Positions 1-9,753 of a stretch of DNA of 33,775 nt are shown here, one piece after another (positions within the stretch are counted from its first letter, which is position 1; each line of letters starts with the position of its first letter). The notes below the pieces were generated by a model, which saw nothing but the letters and a program-made list of their open reading frames with translations, made no database searches and was not told the DNA's origin. Made by a program: the position numbers and the translations under genes. The stretch covers positions 1-33,775 of the forward strand of contig DAOUQG010000006.1 of NCBI GenBank assembly GCA_030625765.1, in the 5' to 3' direction. This DNA is from Thermohalobacteraceae bacterium. Its GTDB lineage: Bacteria > Bacillota > Clostridia > Tissierellales > VENL01.

Positions 1-291
1 GCTAAAAAGACAAGTGATTTGATTCCCATGTGCCATAATATATTTTTGACTGGTGCTGATATAAGCTATGAAATCGATGAGCCTTCGAGTTCAATTCATA
101 TTACTGCAACGGTAAAAACAGTTGGCAAAACAGGTGTAGAAATGGAAGCTCTTAGTGCCGTTTCTATTGCTGCTCTTACTATATATGATATGTGTAAGGC
201 AGTTGATAAGGATATGGTTATAAGTGATATTAGGCTGATTGAAAAAATGGGTGGCAAGAGTGGTCACTATATAAGAAAAGGGGAGAAATAA
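1..291 (+). CDS. moaC: Cyclic pyranopterin monophosphate synthase MoaC, C-terminal part (5' end outside window)
   Basis: Frame open from base 1 ([18 protein letters not shown]...[29 protein letters not shown]...KMGGKSGHY), characteristic MoaC C-terminus. Confidence 0.93.
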   Translation, partial: AKKTSDLIPMCHNIFLTGADISYEIDEPSSSIHITATVKTVGKTGVEMEALSAVSIAALTIYDMCKAVDKDMVISDIRLIEKMGGKSGHYIRKGEK

Positions 292-292
292 T

Positions 293-736
293 ATGATAAA
301 AGGAAAAATTATAGCTATTAACATTAGTGAGAAAAAGGGTGTGCCAAAGACTTCTATTCAAGAAGGTATGTTTCTTGAGAATCATGGGCTAGAAGGCGAT
401 GCACATGCTGGAAAATGGCATAGACAAGTAAGCTTACTAGCTAATGAAAGTGTTGACACAATGAGAGATCTTGGAGTTAAAGGGCTATGCTCAGGGAAAT
501 TTGCTGAAAATATTACGACTGAAGGTATTTTGTTATGGAAAATTCCTGTTGGAACAAAATTAAAGATTGGAGACACAATCCAAGAAGTAAGTCAAATCGG
601 TAAAGAATGCCACGATGGTTGTGCTATTAAGAAACAAGTAGGACAATGCATCATGCCGACACAAGGGATATTTACTAGAGTGCTTAAGAGTGGTAAGGTT
701 AAAGTTGGAGATGTGATAGAAGCTATAGAGGAATAG
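293..736 (+). CDS. MOSC domain-containing protein
   Basis: ENHGLEGDAHAGKWHRQVSLL...KIGDTIQEVSQIGKECHDGCAI, MOSC signature; adjacent to moaC. Confidence 0.9.
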   Translation: MIKGKIIAINISEKKGVPKTSIQEGMFLENHGLEGDAHAGKWHRQVSLLANESVDTMRDLGVKGLCSGKFAENITTEGILLWKIPVGTKLKIGDTIQEVSQIGKECHDGCAIKKQVGQCIMPTQGIFTRVLKSGKVKVGDVIEAIEE

Positions 737-746
737 AAAATGGGAT

Positions 747-786
747 GTCAGGTTGCATAATATTTATGTAACCTGATATTTTTATA
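747..786 (+). terminator. Rho-independent terminator after MOSC gene
   Basis: TCAGGTTGCA...TGTAACCTGA stem followed by T-rich tract. Confidence 0.75.
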
Positions 787-979
787 TGTAGTAGTTTTTT
801 AATTATGTTATAAGCTTAAATGCACCTATTATGCTAAAAAAGTCCTTATTATAGATGAAAAGATAGAGGATTTTAAGAGTTTAAAATAGAATATGATAAA
901 GGGACGTCAGACTGAGTAAAACCGTGCTATGAAAGCACCATATAATATATTGTTTTATATATTAATTAGGAGAGATACA

Positions 980-1642
980 ATGAAATTAAGATATCGTTGT
1001 TTAATATTAGTCCATGATGATACTGTTGTTAAAAGTACACCAAATATACATTATCCATCTTTTATAGAAGCTTTAGAAGTGCTACGACCAGATGTTCAAT
1101 TAACACTTGAAGAGTTTGTCTCTTATTGTTTTAGTCCTGGGTTTACAGAACTATGCAAGGATGTTCTTAATTTTAATGAAGAAGAACAAGCTTATCAGCA
1201 AAAAATATGGAAAAATTACACGAAATCAAAATCACCTGATTTTTATGAAGGTTTTCCAGAACTAATTAGAGAATATAAGTCATTAGGTGGAATAATAACT
1301 GTTGTTTCACATTCAGAAAGAGAACAAATAGAAAGAGATTATAAAGTAAATTGTAATCTCATACCTGATTTAGTTTTTGGCTGGGAGTTACTAGAACATC
1401 AAAGAAAACCTAACCCTTACCCAATTATTGAAATAATGAAGAGATATAATTTATCTGAATCAGAAGTAGTAGTTGTTGATGATTTAAAACCAGGCTTAGT
1501 AATGGCAAAAAGCTGTAACATACCATTTATTGGAGCTGGTTGGTCGAAAAAAAGTGATGAAATAATTAATTATATGAAAGCTAATTCTGATTATTATTTT
1601 TCATCAGTTAAAGCATTAAAAGATTTTATTATTACAGAGTAA
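980..1642 (+). CDS. HAD-superfamily hydrolase-like protein (motif I nucleophile substituted)
   Basis: RBS aggagagatacaATG; VHDDTVV motif I position, VVSHSERE motif II, KPNPYPIIE and VVVDDLKPGLVMAKSCNIPFIGAGW late motifs. Confidence 0.8.
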   Translation: MKLRYRCLILVHDDTVVKSTPNIHYPSFIEALEVLRPDVQLTLEEFVSYCFSPGFTELCKDVLNFNEEEQAYQQKIWKNYTKSKSPDFYEGFPELIREYKSLGGIITVVSHSEREQIERDYKVNCNLIPDLVFGWELLEHQRKPNPYPIIEIMKRYNLSESEVVVVDDLKPGLVMAKSCNIPFIGAGWSKKSDEIINYMKANSDYYFSSVKALKDFIITE

Positions 1643-1696
1643 TTAATATAATTCTGTTTTATTTTTTTTCTGATATTAAATGTCAAGACCATAAAA

Positions 1697-1832
1697 TGTC
1701 AAGGGGTCGGAGTTGTTGGCAACATGCTTTAATGAGGTACTTTCGAAACTAAAAAAGGTTAAACTTATTGATTTAATAAGTTGTTTTTGACTATAAAAAT
1801 TAATAATTAATAAAACTTGTGAAAAAGTGAAA
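1697..1832. repeat. Intergenic repeat family copy 1 (3' truncated), 5' TIR TGTCAAGGGGTCGGAGTTGTTGGCAAC
   Basis: Shares the 5' TIR and the core 'aaaaaaggttaaa...actaataattaataaaac' with copies near 8.2, 11.4 and 21.3 kb. Confidence 0.75.
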
Positions 1833-1869
1833 TGATAATAGCTTTCATTATGCCATTTACACTTAACTC

Positions 1870-1915
1870 GAAACAAATTTAAGATGGAGAAAAAACCCCA
1901 TCTTAAATTTGTTTC
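1870..1915. repeat. Perfect 18-bp inverted repeat (hairpin)
   Basis: GAAACAAATTTAAGATGG / CCATCTTAAATTTGTTTC with 10-nt loop; no T tract immediately 3' on the + strand. Confidence 0.85.
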
Positions 1916-2115
1916 ACTTTATTATTCATGGGTTAAAAGAAATAATGACAATGAATTATATATTAACTACTACGTTGATACTGTAGGAAGAAATAAATCT
2001 GAATTTTCTTCATAGACTATTGAAACAAGCGAAATATCCAATAATAAACAAAGAAGATAACTGTAAAGATAATATGCTATAATAATGTTATAAAATGAAA
2101 GTAAGGGTGATATGT

Positions 2116-2625
2116 ATGCAAATAAAGAAAGAATTAGAAGAAAGAATATATGAGATGGAAAAAGTAGCTAGGATATTTAATATAGAACCCTTCGATATGT
2201 ATTTTTTGGGAGGGTCTGCATGTATACTAGGTGGATACAGTGATAGAGCAACAAGAGATTTTGACTTTCTAGATCTAAACTATTCTGCTAAATTAGGTAA
2301 AGTATTTATTCATTTAAGGGATTTTGATATGCTGGAATATGAGAGTACATTAATATCACCTAAATACAAAGAAAGAGCAATAAAATTAGGACAATTCAAA
2401 TATTTGAGCATTTATGTTTTATCAGTTGAAGATATAATTGTAAGTAAAATCATAAGGCTGCAGGAAAAAGATTTACAAGATATAGATATTCTTATCAAGA
2501 GAGCGGACAAAATGTTAATTAATCAAATTATTGATGAAGTAATAAATAGAAATGACTTATTTGAAACTAAAAAAATAGGATTCATAGAAAAACTGTATTT
2601 ATTTAAGGAGCGATATAATGTATAG
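2116..2625 (+). CDS. Nucleotidyltransferase-fold protein (DUF6036 / AbiEii-like), candidate toxin
   Basis: FLGGSACILGGYSDRATRDFDFLDL (GGSA...TRDFDFLD) and YVLSVEDIIVSKIIRLQEKDLQDIDIL; RBS gtaagggtgat upstream of the ATG at 2116. Confidence 0.72.
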   Translation: MQIKKELEERIYEMEKVARIFNIEPFDMYFLGGSACILGGYSDRATRDFDFLDLNYSAKLGKVFIHLRDFDMLEYESTLISPKYKERAIKLGQFKYLSIYVLSVEDIIVSKIIRLQEKDLQDIDILIKRADKMLINQIIDEVINRNDLFETKKIGFIEKLYLFKERYNV

Positions 2626-2962
2626 GATAGTTTGTGAAAGCTATATAAATTATATGAACGATTTTAAAGAAAAGGATAAAGATAATTACCGTTATCAAGT
2701 TATGCTACCATTAGGTTTAATAATGGATCTAGAGCAGTATAAAAAAGAAAAAGCAAAAGAGACATTAAGATATAAAAAATTGGAAGATTTTATTTGGTAT
2801 GTAAAAAAATACATTCACAATTATCAGTGCTTTAAAGCTTTTTTATGGATTTTAGAATCAAGAGGAATTAAAGGTCAATATTATGGAGTATCAACTGAAG
2901 AAGAATTAATAGAACAAATAAAAACAACAAAAATGTTTTTAAAATTATCGTATTGGAATTAA
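2618..2962 (+). CDS. Small hypothetical protein, translationally overlapped partner of the nucleotidyltransferase
   Basis: 114-aa ORF overlapping the upstream gene by 8 bp; ggagcgataatATG RBS; no family recognised. Confidence 0.7.
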   Translation: MYRIVCESYINYMNDFKEKDKDNYRYQVMLPLGLIMDLEQYKKEKAKETLRYKKLEDFIWYVKKYIHNYQCFKAFLWILESRGIKGQYYGVSTEEELIEQIKTTKMFLKLSYWN

Positions 2963-3028
2963 GGAATGTTGTTATAAAGGAGGTCAGGTCTGACAAATTG
3001 ACAAACTAATGGTGAAAAGTCAATTTGT

Positions 3029-3263
3029 ATGGTTTAGTTATAGGTAACCCAATTAGATGGGCAATGACATTATTAATAAAACTATATAAGATGCTTTTAA
3101 TGAAGCAGAAAAACTTGCGATAAAGGGCAAAGAGATAACACCATTCCTACTTGATAAAATAAAGATCATACCTTCTGGAAATAGTCTTGAATCAAATATT
3201 CTGCTTGTATACAATAATGCAATGATAGGATCTAAGCTAGCTTTAGAGTTGTCAAAATCATAA
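3029..3263 (+). pseudogene. Decayed 3' fragment of a pseudouridine-5'-phosphate glycosidase gene
   Basis: Close nucleotide match to 6789-7033 of psuG (e.g. 'ataaagggcaaagagataacaccattcctacttgataaaataaag'), with frame-disrupting deletion. Confidence 0.92.
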
Positions 3264-3455
3264 TTGAATCCCTTTCCATTGTAGTATCACAACTATGCTA
3301 TTTGCTAAAATCATGAAAGTATAATTTTATATCCAATAGCTGAGAATATTTATGAAGACAGTATTCTTATTAACTCAATAATGACTAAAAGGAGCACAAA
3401 AAAACTAAAGTGTTCTATTTACAAGATAATTTGATGGAGAATTGGAGGACTATTG

Positions 3456-4676
3456 GTGAAAAAAACAATCAAACAAAGTGATATGAAATGTAGACAAAGA
3501 TGGTTATATGTATTCTTAGGAATCATAATCATGATGTGCATAGGTACTGTATATTCATGGAGTGTTTTTAGAATCTCTATTGAAAAGATTTTTGATATCG
3601 GAGCCGCTCAAAGTGGTTTTCCGTATATGATTTCTTTAGCTTTTTATGCTCTTCTAATGCTTTTAACAGGTAAATATTTAGACAAATATAACCCTAAATT
3701 AATAGTTCTAATAGGTAGTCTGCTTGTGGGATTAGGCTGGATATTATCTGGATTTGCTAAAAATATATATGTTCTAACCGTTACTTATGGAATCATTTCA
3801 GGTTCTGGGGTGGGTATAGTTTATGGCGTTCCAATGACGGTAGTTGCTAAATGGTTTCCAGAGAAGAAAGGTTTTATTGTAGGTCTTGTATTGATAGGAT
3901 TTGGGCTGTCACCATTTATTACAGCACCAATTGCGGGGTACTTAATAAAAAATTATGGAGTTATGAAATCGTTTCAGATTTTAGGGGCAGCTTTTATTGT
4001 GATAATCCCATTACTCTCATATCCATTTAGTTATCCTTCTGAAGATAATTATAAATATTCAAAAACGACCTCTAACACAACCATAAAAACGCATGATATA
4101 AATACTTCGGATATGATTAAGTCTGAAAGCTTTAAGGGCCTGTATTTAAGTTTTATGATTGGAACTATGATTGGATTAATGTTAATTGGTATGACAAGTA
4201 GTGTTGGAATTGAATTAATAAATCTTTCTCCTAATAAAGTTGTTTTATTAATGTCTTTATTTGCAGTTTTTAATGGCATAGGCAGACCTATATTTGGGTG
4301 GCTTACTGATAAGTTCTCTCATAAAAAAGCAATGTTAATTTCTTTTGGACTAATTATTATGGCTGCATTTTTAATGTTAATAGCAAATAATGGGAGTGTG
4401 GGTTTGTATAGTATAGCTTTCTCAATATTTTGGTTTAATCTAGGAGGATGGTTAGCCATTGCTCCAACTTCAACGCTTGCTTTATACGGGACAAAGCACT
4501 ATAGTCAAAATTATGGAGTTGTTTTTACTGCCTATGGAATTGGAGCTATTATTGGTGTGGTTGCTTCTGGATTGATAAAGGATGTATTTGGAAATTATTA
4601 TTCAGTTTTTTATTTTATAATAGGTTTATGTGTTTTAGGCATATTATCATCGCAAAAACTGATAAAAACTAGATAA
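3456..4676 (+). CDS. MFS transporter, OFA (oxalate/formate antiporter)-like
   Basis: 12-TM-like hydrophobic profile; 'QRWLYVFLGIIIMMCIGTVYSWSVFR', 'VVAKWFPEKKGFIVGLVLIGFGLSPFI'; GTG start with tggaggact RBS. Confidence 0.85.
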   Translation: MKKTIKQSDMKCRQRWLYVFLGIIIMMCIGTVYSWSVFRISIEKIFDIGAAQSGFPYMISLAFYALLMLLTGKYLDKYNPKLIVLIGSLLVGLGWILSGFAKNIYVLTVTYGIISGSGVGIVYGVPMTVVAKWFPEKKGFIVGLVLIGFGLSPFITAPIAGYLIKNYGVMKSFQILGAAFIVIIPLLSYPFSYPSEDNYKYSKTTSNTTIKTHDINTSDMIKSESFKGLYLSFMIGTMIGLMLIGMTSSVGIELINLSPNKVVLLMSLFAVFNGIGRPIFGWLTDKFSHKKAMLISFGLIIMAAFLMLIANNGSVGLYSIAFSIFWFNLGGWLAIAPTSTLALYGTKHYSQNYGVVFTAYGIGAIIGVVASGLIKDVFGNYYSVFYFIIGLCVLGILSSQKLIKTR

Positions 4677-5021
4677 AATACAAATACATTTTATGTCATT
4701 ATTCAACTACCTCTCTGCCAGAAATCATTCCAATATGATACTTATTCATAAGAATCTCCTTTCAAATAATTTTTTTAAAAACAAACGATTTTATAAAGAG
4801 TGAAATGCCTTACTGCTACATTTTACTATATATATAACCGTAATAACATTGATTTATAAACCTGAAACATTGTGATGGATCTATTGTATTGAATATAATC
4901 GAATAGATAATATTTTGAGAATATTTAGTAAATGTAAATCAATGTTGCTTAAAGAACAAATAAATGATAACATAATAAACAAATGATTAATTAATAAGCA
5001 TAAGTTTATAGATGAAATTAG

Positions 5022-6119
5022 GTGAGTATTTTGACAAACAGAGAAAAAGAAATATTAGATATTATAAGGAAAAATCCTTTGGTTTCCCAACAAGAGATTG
5101 CTGAAATTCTAGGAATTGCTCGTTCATCTGCAGCAGTTCATATTACAAACCTTATGAAAAAAGGGTATATAAAGGGCAAAGGATATATATTAAAAGAGAA
5201 AGATTATGTAACAGTTATTGGAGGAGCGAATATTGACCTAATTGGATTTCCTGTAGGAAAGCTTAATCTTTACGATTCAAATCCTGGGAAGATAAAAATT
5301 TCATTAGGTGGTGTAGGCAGGAATATTTCAGAAAATCTTGCTAAGATAGGTATAGATACAAAGCTAATTACTGCCATAGGAGATGATTTGTATGGGAGAA
5401 AAATCTTGAATGAATGTAAATTGTCAGGAATTGATATGGAGAATTCATTAATACTTAAAAACAATTCTTCATCAACATATCTTTCTGTTTTAGATGAAAA
5501 CAGAGACATGAAGGTTGCTATATCACATATGGATATTATAGATGAATTAAGTATAGACTTCATGAGGCAGAAATCATCAGTTATAAAAAATTCCAAATGT
5601 GTGGTAGTAGATACTAACATAAAAAAAGAAGTTCTAGAGTATTTGGTTACTAATTTCAAGGAAGTGGATTTTTTCTTAGATACTGTATCTACGGTAAAGG
5701 CAAAAAAGGTAAAAGATTTTGTTGGTGCATTTCATACTATAAAGCCAAATAAAATTGAGGCACATGAGCTGACAGGAATAAATATTGATTGTGAAAAAGA
5801 TGCTAGAAAAGTCATAAACTACTTTTTAGAATCTGGTGTTCAAAGAGTATTTATAACTCTTGGCAAGGATGGAGTATATTATGGTGATAATCAAGTCATA
5901 GGTTATTTACCTTCTAGAGATATTAAAATAGTTAACGCAAATGGAGCTGGAGATGCCTTCACTGCAGGACTTGTATATAGCTATCTAAATAATTTTGATA
6001 TTATAAAAAGTGCAAGGATTTCAATTGTTGCGGCAATCATTGCACTGAGTCATGAAAATACAATCAATCCTAATATGTCTGTAAAAAGAATAGAAGAAAT
6101 AATTAAGGAGATGGAATAA
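5022..6119 (+). CDS. psuK: PfkB-family sugar kinase with N-terminal winged HTH, likely pseudouridine kinase
   Basis: LTNREKEILDIIRKNPLVSQQEIAEILGIARSSAAVHI wHTH; GGANIDLIG and NANGAGDAFTAGL PfkB motifs; overlaps psuG. Confidence 0.87.
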   Translation: MSILTNREKEILDIIRKNPLVSQQEIAEILGIARSSAAVHITNLMKKGYIKGKGYILKEKDYVTVIGGANIDLIGFPVGKLNLYDSNPGKIKISLGGVGRNISENLAKIGIDTKLITAIGDDLYGRKILNECKLSGIDMENSLILKNNSSSTYLSVLDENRDMKVAISHMDIIDELSIDFMRQKSSVIKNSKCVVVDTNIKKEVLEYLVTNFKEVDFFLDTVSTVKAKKVKDFVGAFHTIKPNKIEAHELTGINIDCEKDARKVINYFLESGVQRVFITLGKDGVYYGDNQVIGYLPSRDIKIVNANGAGDAFTAGLVYSYLNNFDIIKSARISIVAAIIALSHENTINPNMSVKRIEEIIKEME

Positions 6120-7033
6120 TGCTTGAGAGATATTTAGAAATACATCCTGAAGTTGATAAGGCACTTAAAGAGAATAGACCAGTGGTTGCATTGGAATCAA
6201 CCATAATTTCTCATGGCATGCCTTACCCTCAAAATGTAGAAACTGCCATAAAGGTTGAAGCTATAATAAGACAAAATGGAGCTGTACCTGCTACTATAGG
6301 AATTATCAATGGAAAATTAAAGGTTGGGTTAAATTCTGAAGAAATAGAACACATGGCAAAAAGTAAGGATGTCATAAAGGTGAGTAGAAGAGATATTCCC
6401 TTTGTTATATCTAAGAAGCTTGATGGAGCAACAACTGTAGCTGGAACTATGATAATTGCTAATCTAGTAGGTATAAAGGTTTTTGCAACAGGTGGTATTG
6501 GTGGAGTTCACAGAGGTGCCGAAAATACCTTCGATATATCTGCTGACCTTAAGGAACTTGCAAATACAAATGTAGCAGTTGTATGTGCAGGTGCGAAGTC
6601 AATATTGGATATTGGACTTACATTAGAATATCTTGAGACCCATGGTGTTCCTGTTGTTGGATATGGAACTGAAGAGTTTCCTGCATTCTATACAAGAAGA
6701 AGTGGTTTCAAGGTAGATTACAAAGTAGACTCTCCTAAGGAATTGGCAGCTGCTATAAAAGCAAAGTGGGATTTAAACCTTGAGGGAGGGCTGGTTATAG
6801 GCAACCCAATTCCAAAAGAATATGAGATGGACTATGACATTATTAATAAAGCTATAGAAGATGCTTTGCATGAGTCAGAAAAACTTGAGATAAAGGGTAA
6901 AGAGATAACACCATTCCTCCTTGATAAAATAAAGAGTATAACTTCTGGAAAGAGCCTTGAATCAAACATTCAACTTGTGTACAATAATGCAATGATAGGA
7001 GCTAAGATAGCTTTAGAGTTATCAAAATTATAA
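6119..7033 (+). CDS. psuG: Pseudouridine-5'-phosphate glycosidase
   Basis: ALESTIISHGMPYPQN, GKLKVGL, GATTVAGTM, FATGGIGGVHRGAE, VCAGAKSILDIGLTLEYLETHGVPVVGY. Confidence 0.96.
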   Translation: MLERYLEIHPEVDKALKENRPVVALESTIISHGMPYPQNVETAIKVEAIIRQNGAVPATIGIINGKLKVGLNSEEIEHMAKSKDVIKVSRRDIPFVISKKLDGATTVAGTMIIANLVGIKVFATGGIGGVHRGAENTFDISADLKELANTNVAVVCAGAKSILDIGLTLEYLETHGVPVVGYGTEEFPAFYTRRSGFKVDYKVDSPKELAAAIKAKWDLNLEGGLVIGNPIPKEYEMDYDIINKAIEDALHESEKLEIKGKEITPFLLDKIKSITSGKSLESNIQLVYNNAMIGAKIALELSKL

Positions 7034-7059
7034 TCAAATTGCTTTAAGTACTAGAACCT

Positions 7060-7098
7060 AAATATCGCCCATTTATTTAGAAATTGGCGATATTTTTA
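7060..7098 (+). terminator. Terminator after psuG
   Basis: AAATATCGCC...GGCGATATTTTT. Confidence 0.8.
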
Positions 7099-7109
7099 AG
7101 ATCAATTTT

Positions 7110-7241
7110 TGACAAGGGGACGGTTCGAGACTGCTGAAAAAGTACCTTTTTTGAAAAACCAACCTAGTAAAAATGTGGGATTGAGTGTCTAAAAATCAAA
7201 AAAATATGACTTTTTCAGTGGTCTCAATTGTTCCTGTGACA
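7110..7241. mobile_element. Small palindromic element (nested inverted repeats)
   Basis: Outer arms gacaaggggacggttcgagac / gtctcaattgttcctgtgac and inner arms tgctgaaaaagtac / gactttttcagtg. Confidence 0.65.
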
Positions 7242-7379
7242 AAGTAAGGTAAAACAATACAATCGCATAGTTGTTTAAGTTCATTGAGCTTTTAAATATA
7301 TGCTCCTATATTTGTATGTATTTTATATAAGTAGTTACACAAAATAATATTAGACTATTATATAGGTGGTGAATTTATT

Positions 7380-7598
7380 ATGAGTAGAAATGGACCTGTT
7401 GATCCAAATGCAAGAACTGCTTTAAATAGATTGAAATATGAGATAGCTAATGAATTAGGAGTACCACACAATATGACTGAAAACCCAAATGCTTACACTC
7501 CAGGTCAAGATATATATCTTGCAGGAAATGTTGGGGGACAAATGACAAGAAGATTAATTGAAATGGGAGAAAAAATGTTAATTAATAAAGATGAGTAA
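7380..7598 (+). CDS. Alpha/beta-type small acid-soluble spore protein
   Basis: NARTALNRLKYEIANELGVP...GNVGGQMTRRLIEMGEKML. Confidence 0.97.
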   Translation: MSRNGPVDPNARTALNRLKYEIANELGVPHNMTENPNAYTPGQDIYLAGNVGGQMTRRLIEMGEKMLINKDE

Positions 7599-7631
7599 AA
7601 AAGCTTAAGGTTAAACCTTAGGCTTTTTTGT
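7597..7631 (+). terminator. Terminator after SASP gene
   Basis: AAAAAAGCTTAAGGTT / AACCTTAGGCTTTTTT. Confidence 0.85.
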
Positions 7632-7810
7632 ATCTACTTCTTACTAATAATAAGCAGTTCTCGTCATAAAAATATATTTTATAATATTATCATATAGGTT
7701 GATGCAAAGTGTACTATAATAGTCATATACATAGCAGTAATGTATATCTTTAAAAAGGATATTTGATAATATAACAAAAATATAAGCTAAAGCTATTATT
7801 TTTCACTTAG

Positions 7811-8035
7811 TTATTTCTTTGGATTAATCAATTGATTTTCAGCCATTTCAATTAATCGTTTAGTCATATGTCCTCCCAATGAACCTCCAAGTTTTCCATT
7901 GCTTCGAGAGGTGATATTACCTTTATCTTCATTTGATTCATTCTTTATACCAAGTTCATTAGCAATTTCTATTTTCATTTGGGTTAGAGCTTCTCTTGCA
8001 TTAGGGTTAACAGGTTTTCTTGACATAAATCTCAC
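7811..8035 (-). CDS. Alpha/beta-type small acid-soluble spore protein
   Basis: NPNAREALTQMKIEIANELGI...GGSLGGHMTKRLIEMAENQLI. Confidence 0.96.
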   Translation of the reverse strand: MRFMSRKPVNPNAREALTQMKIEIANELGIKNESNEDKGNITSRSNGKLGGSLGGHMTKRLIEMAENQLINPKK

Positions 8036-8180
8036 CTCTTTTCTTAAATTATATTTTCATTAATAGTTTATAAGTGTAAATTTTCACTATAATTGATTCT
8101 TGTTTTATTTTGCCTTAATTTAAAATAAGAATACTAGGAAAGTTAGGGAAAAGTTTTAATGAGTTGGGCTTTGATTAGTG

Positions 8181-8455
8181 TGTCAATGAGTCTCAGTTGT
8201 TTATAACATACTCTAATGATGAACTTTTCAAAGCTAAAAAAGGTTAAACCATAGATCTAAAAAGTATTTTTGTCTCATAAAAACTAATAATTAATAAAAC
8301 ATGTGGGAAAACAGGACTAGGATAAAAAGAACCTATATGCTAATAAGGATGGGAATGACGGTAAGAAAGAAGGTTAACTCTACTACATATTGAAATATAC
8401 AAAAAAAGTACAAGCCATAATAATGAGATTGCCAACAACCCCGACCCTACGACAC
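8181..8455. repeat. Intergenic repeat family copy 2
   Basis: 5' tgtcaatgagtctcagttgtttataac, 3' gattgccaacaaccccgaccctacgacac; core shared with copies 1, 3 and 4. Confidence 0.75.
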
Positions 8456-8934
8456 ATTTGAATATAAAATCATTATTAGACTACCTATAAGGAATTAAAC
8501 TGAGAATACTAAATACAACAGAAAATTGGATAGTACTTTCTTGCTTTTGAAAAATATTTTTCCCGTTTAGATAGTGAGAAGTATTTTGAGAACTATGATA
8601 ATGATATTTTATATGAATGGTTTTAGAGGTTTTTTGTTCTATTATGTAAGGAGTAAAATATAAAACTAATAACAATTTGAAATAAGCTGTCTTAATTGAT
8701 ATAATTTATTGTATTAAGTAATGTAGGATGGTGGAATATTTGGAAGCATGTGCCTATTTTTGCAAAAACATTGATAAACACCAAAAACAGGCGATTTTGA
8801 ATAGAGAAAGAATACTTTTTATGATTGGGAAACTATTAAGAAACTTATAAGAAAGTAATTTAACAGAACCTAGGTTTTTATGAATCCCTTAATATTCGAA
8901 AAGAGCACAAAAAATATTTTTGAAAGGTGATATT

Positions 8935-9753
8935 ATGAGTATTTATAGTGTAGTAAATATCGATGTTGTTGGATCAAGAAAATTAAAAGACAGAGGTGAG
9001 AAACAGGAAATAATAAAGTGTTATATTGAGAAGGTGGAAAAGGAATTTGAAAAGCTTCTAGTAGCACCTATCACTTGGACATTAGGTGATGAATGGCAAA
9101 TAGTATTAAACAAACCTTCTAAGAGTTACTATGTTATAGAAAGATTCCAAAAACTATTGAAAAGCGACGGCATTGATATTTATGCAGGAATAGGAATTGG
9201 TAAGCTACAAACAAATATCTATAAAGATACTAGACTTATGGATGGAGAATGTTTTATCAGAGCTAGACAAGCATTAGAGATTGCTAAAAAAAAGAATAGA
9301 TTTTATAATGACAAGATAAATAGTAAGGAAAATAATATTTATTTTGATGCTAAGGAAATTAAATTAAGCTCTATATATGAACATTTATATAAGTCAAGTC
9401 TTATGGATGTTGCAGCTACATCCTGTAAACAAACTAATTTAATAGATATAGACATGAACAAAGATGTCTTTGAAAACAACTTATTTTTAAATAATATAAT
9501 AAACACGCTAATTGAAAATAATGAGGTTTTGAAAAGCAGGATTACGAAAAAACAAACAGAGATTATAGAACTCTATGAGGACGTTGGTTCATATAGCAAT
9601 ATAATAAGCAAGAATAAAAACATTTCCAAATCTAGTATAAGTCAAAAGTTAAATGATTCAAATTACTTTGTTATTGAAAATAATAGATTTATGATTGCAT
9701 TACTTTTGAACTTTTACAGTAAAATTTGCGGGGGTAATATAAATGAATTTTAG
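8935..9753 (+). CDS. SatD-family protein with C-terminal HTH-like region
   Basis: VVNIDVVGSRKLKDR, WTLGDEWQ, IYAGIGIGKL, GECFIRARQALEIAK; C-terminal ITKKQTEIIELYEDVGSYSNIISKNKNISKSSISQKL resembles an HTH; aaaggtgat RBS before ATG 8935. Confidence 0.75.
   Translation: MSIYSVVNIDVVGSRKLKDRGEKQEIIKCYIEKVEKEFEKLLVAPITWTLGDEWQIVLNKPSKSYYVIERFQKLLKSDGIDIYAGIGIGKLQTNIYKDTRLMDGECFIRARQALEIAKKKNRFYNDKINSKENNIYFDAKEIKLSSIYEHLYKSSLMDVAATSCKQTNLIDIDMNKDVFENNLFLNNIINTLIENNEVLKSRITKKQTEIIELYEDVGSYSNIISKNKNISKSSISQKLNDSNYFVIENNRFMIALLLNFYSKICGGNINEF

Noticed and set aside
4699-4749. 16-aa minus-strand ORF MNKYHIGMISGREVVE behind a good RBS (gaaaggagattctt)
   Set aside because: Single short ORF with no repeat or motif support; may be a truncated gene start.
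8481-8675. 64-aa minus-strand ORF
   Set aside because: No RBS or recognisable motif, AT-rich intergenic DNA.
8728-8850. 40-aa + strand ORF MVEYLEACAYFCKNIDKHQKQAILNRERILFMIGKLLRNL
   Set aside because: Plausible composition but no convincing RBS, no paralogue and no neighbouring partner; could be a gene relic.
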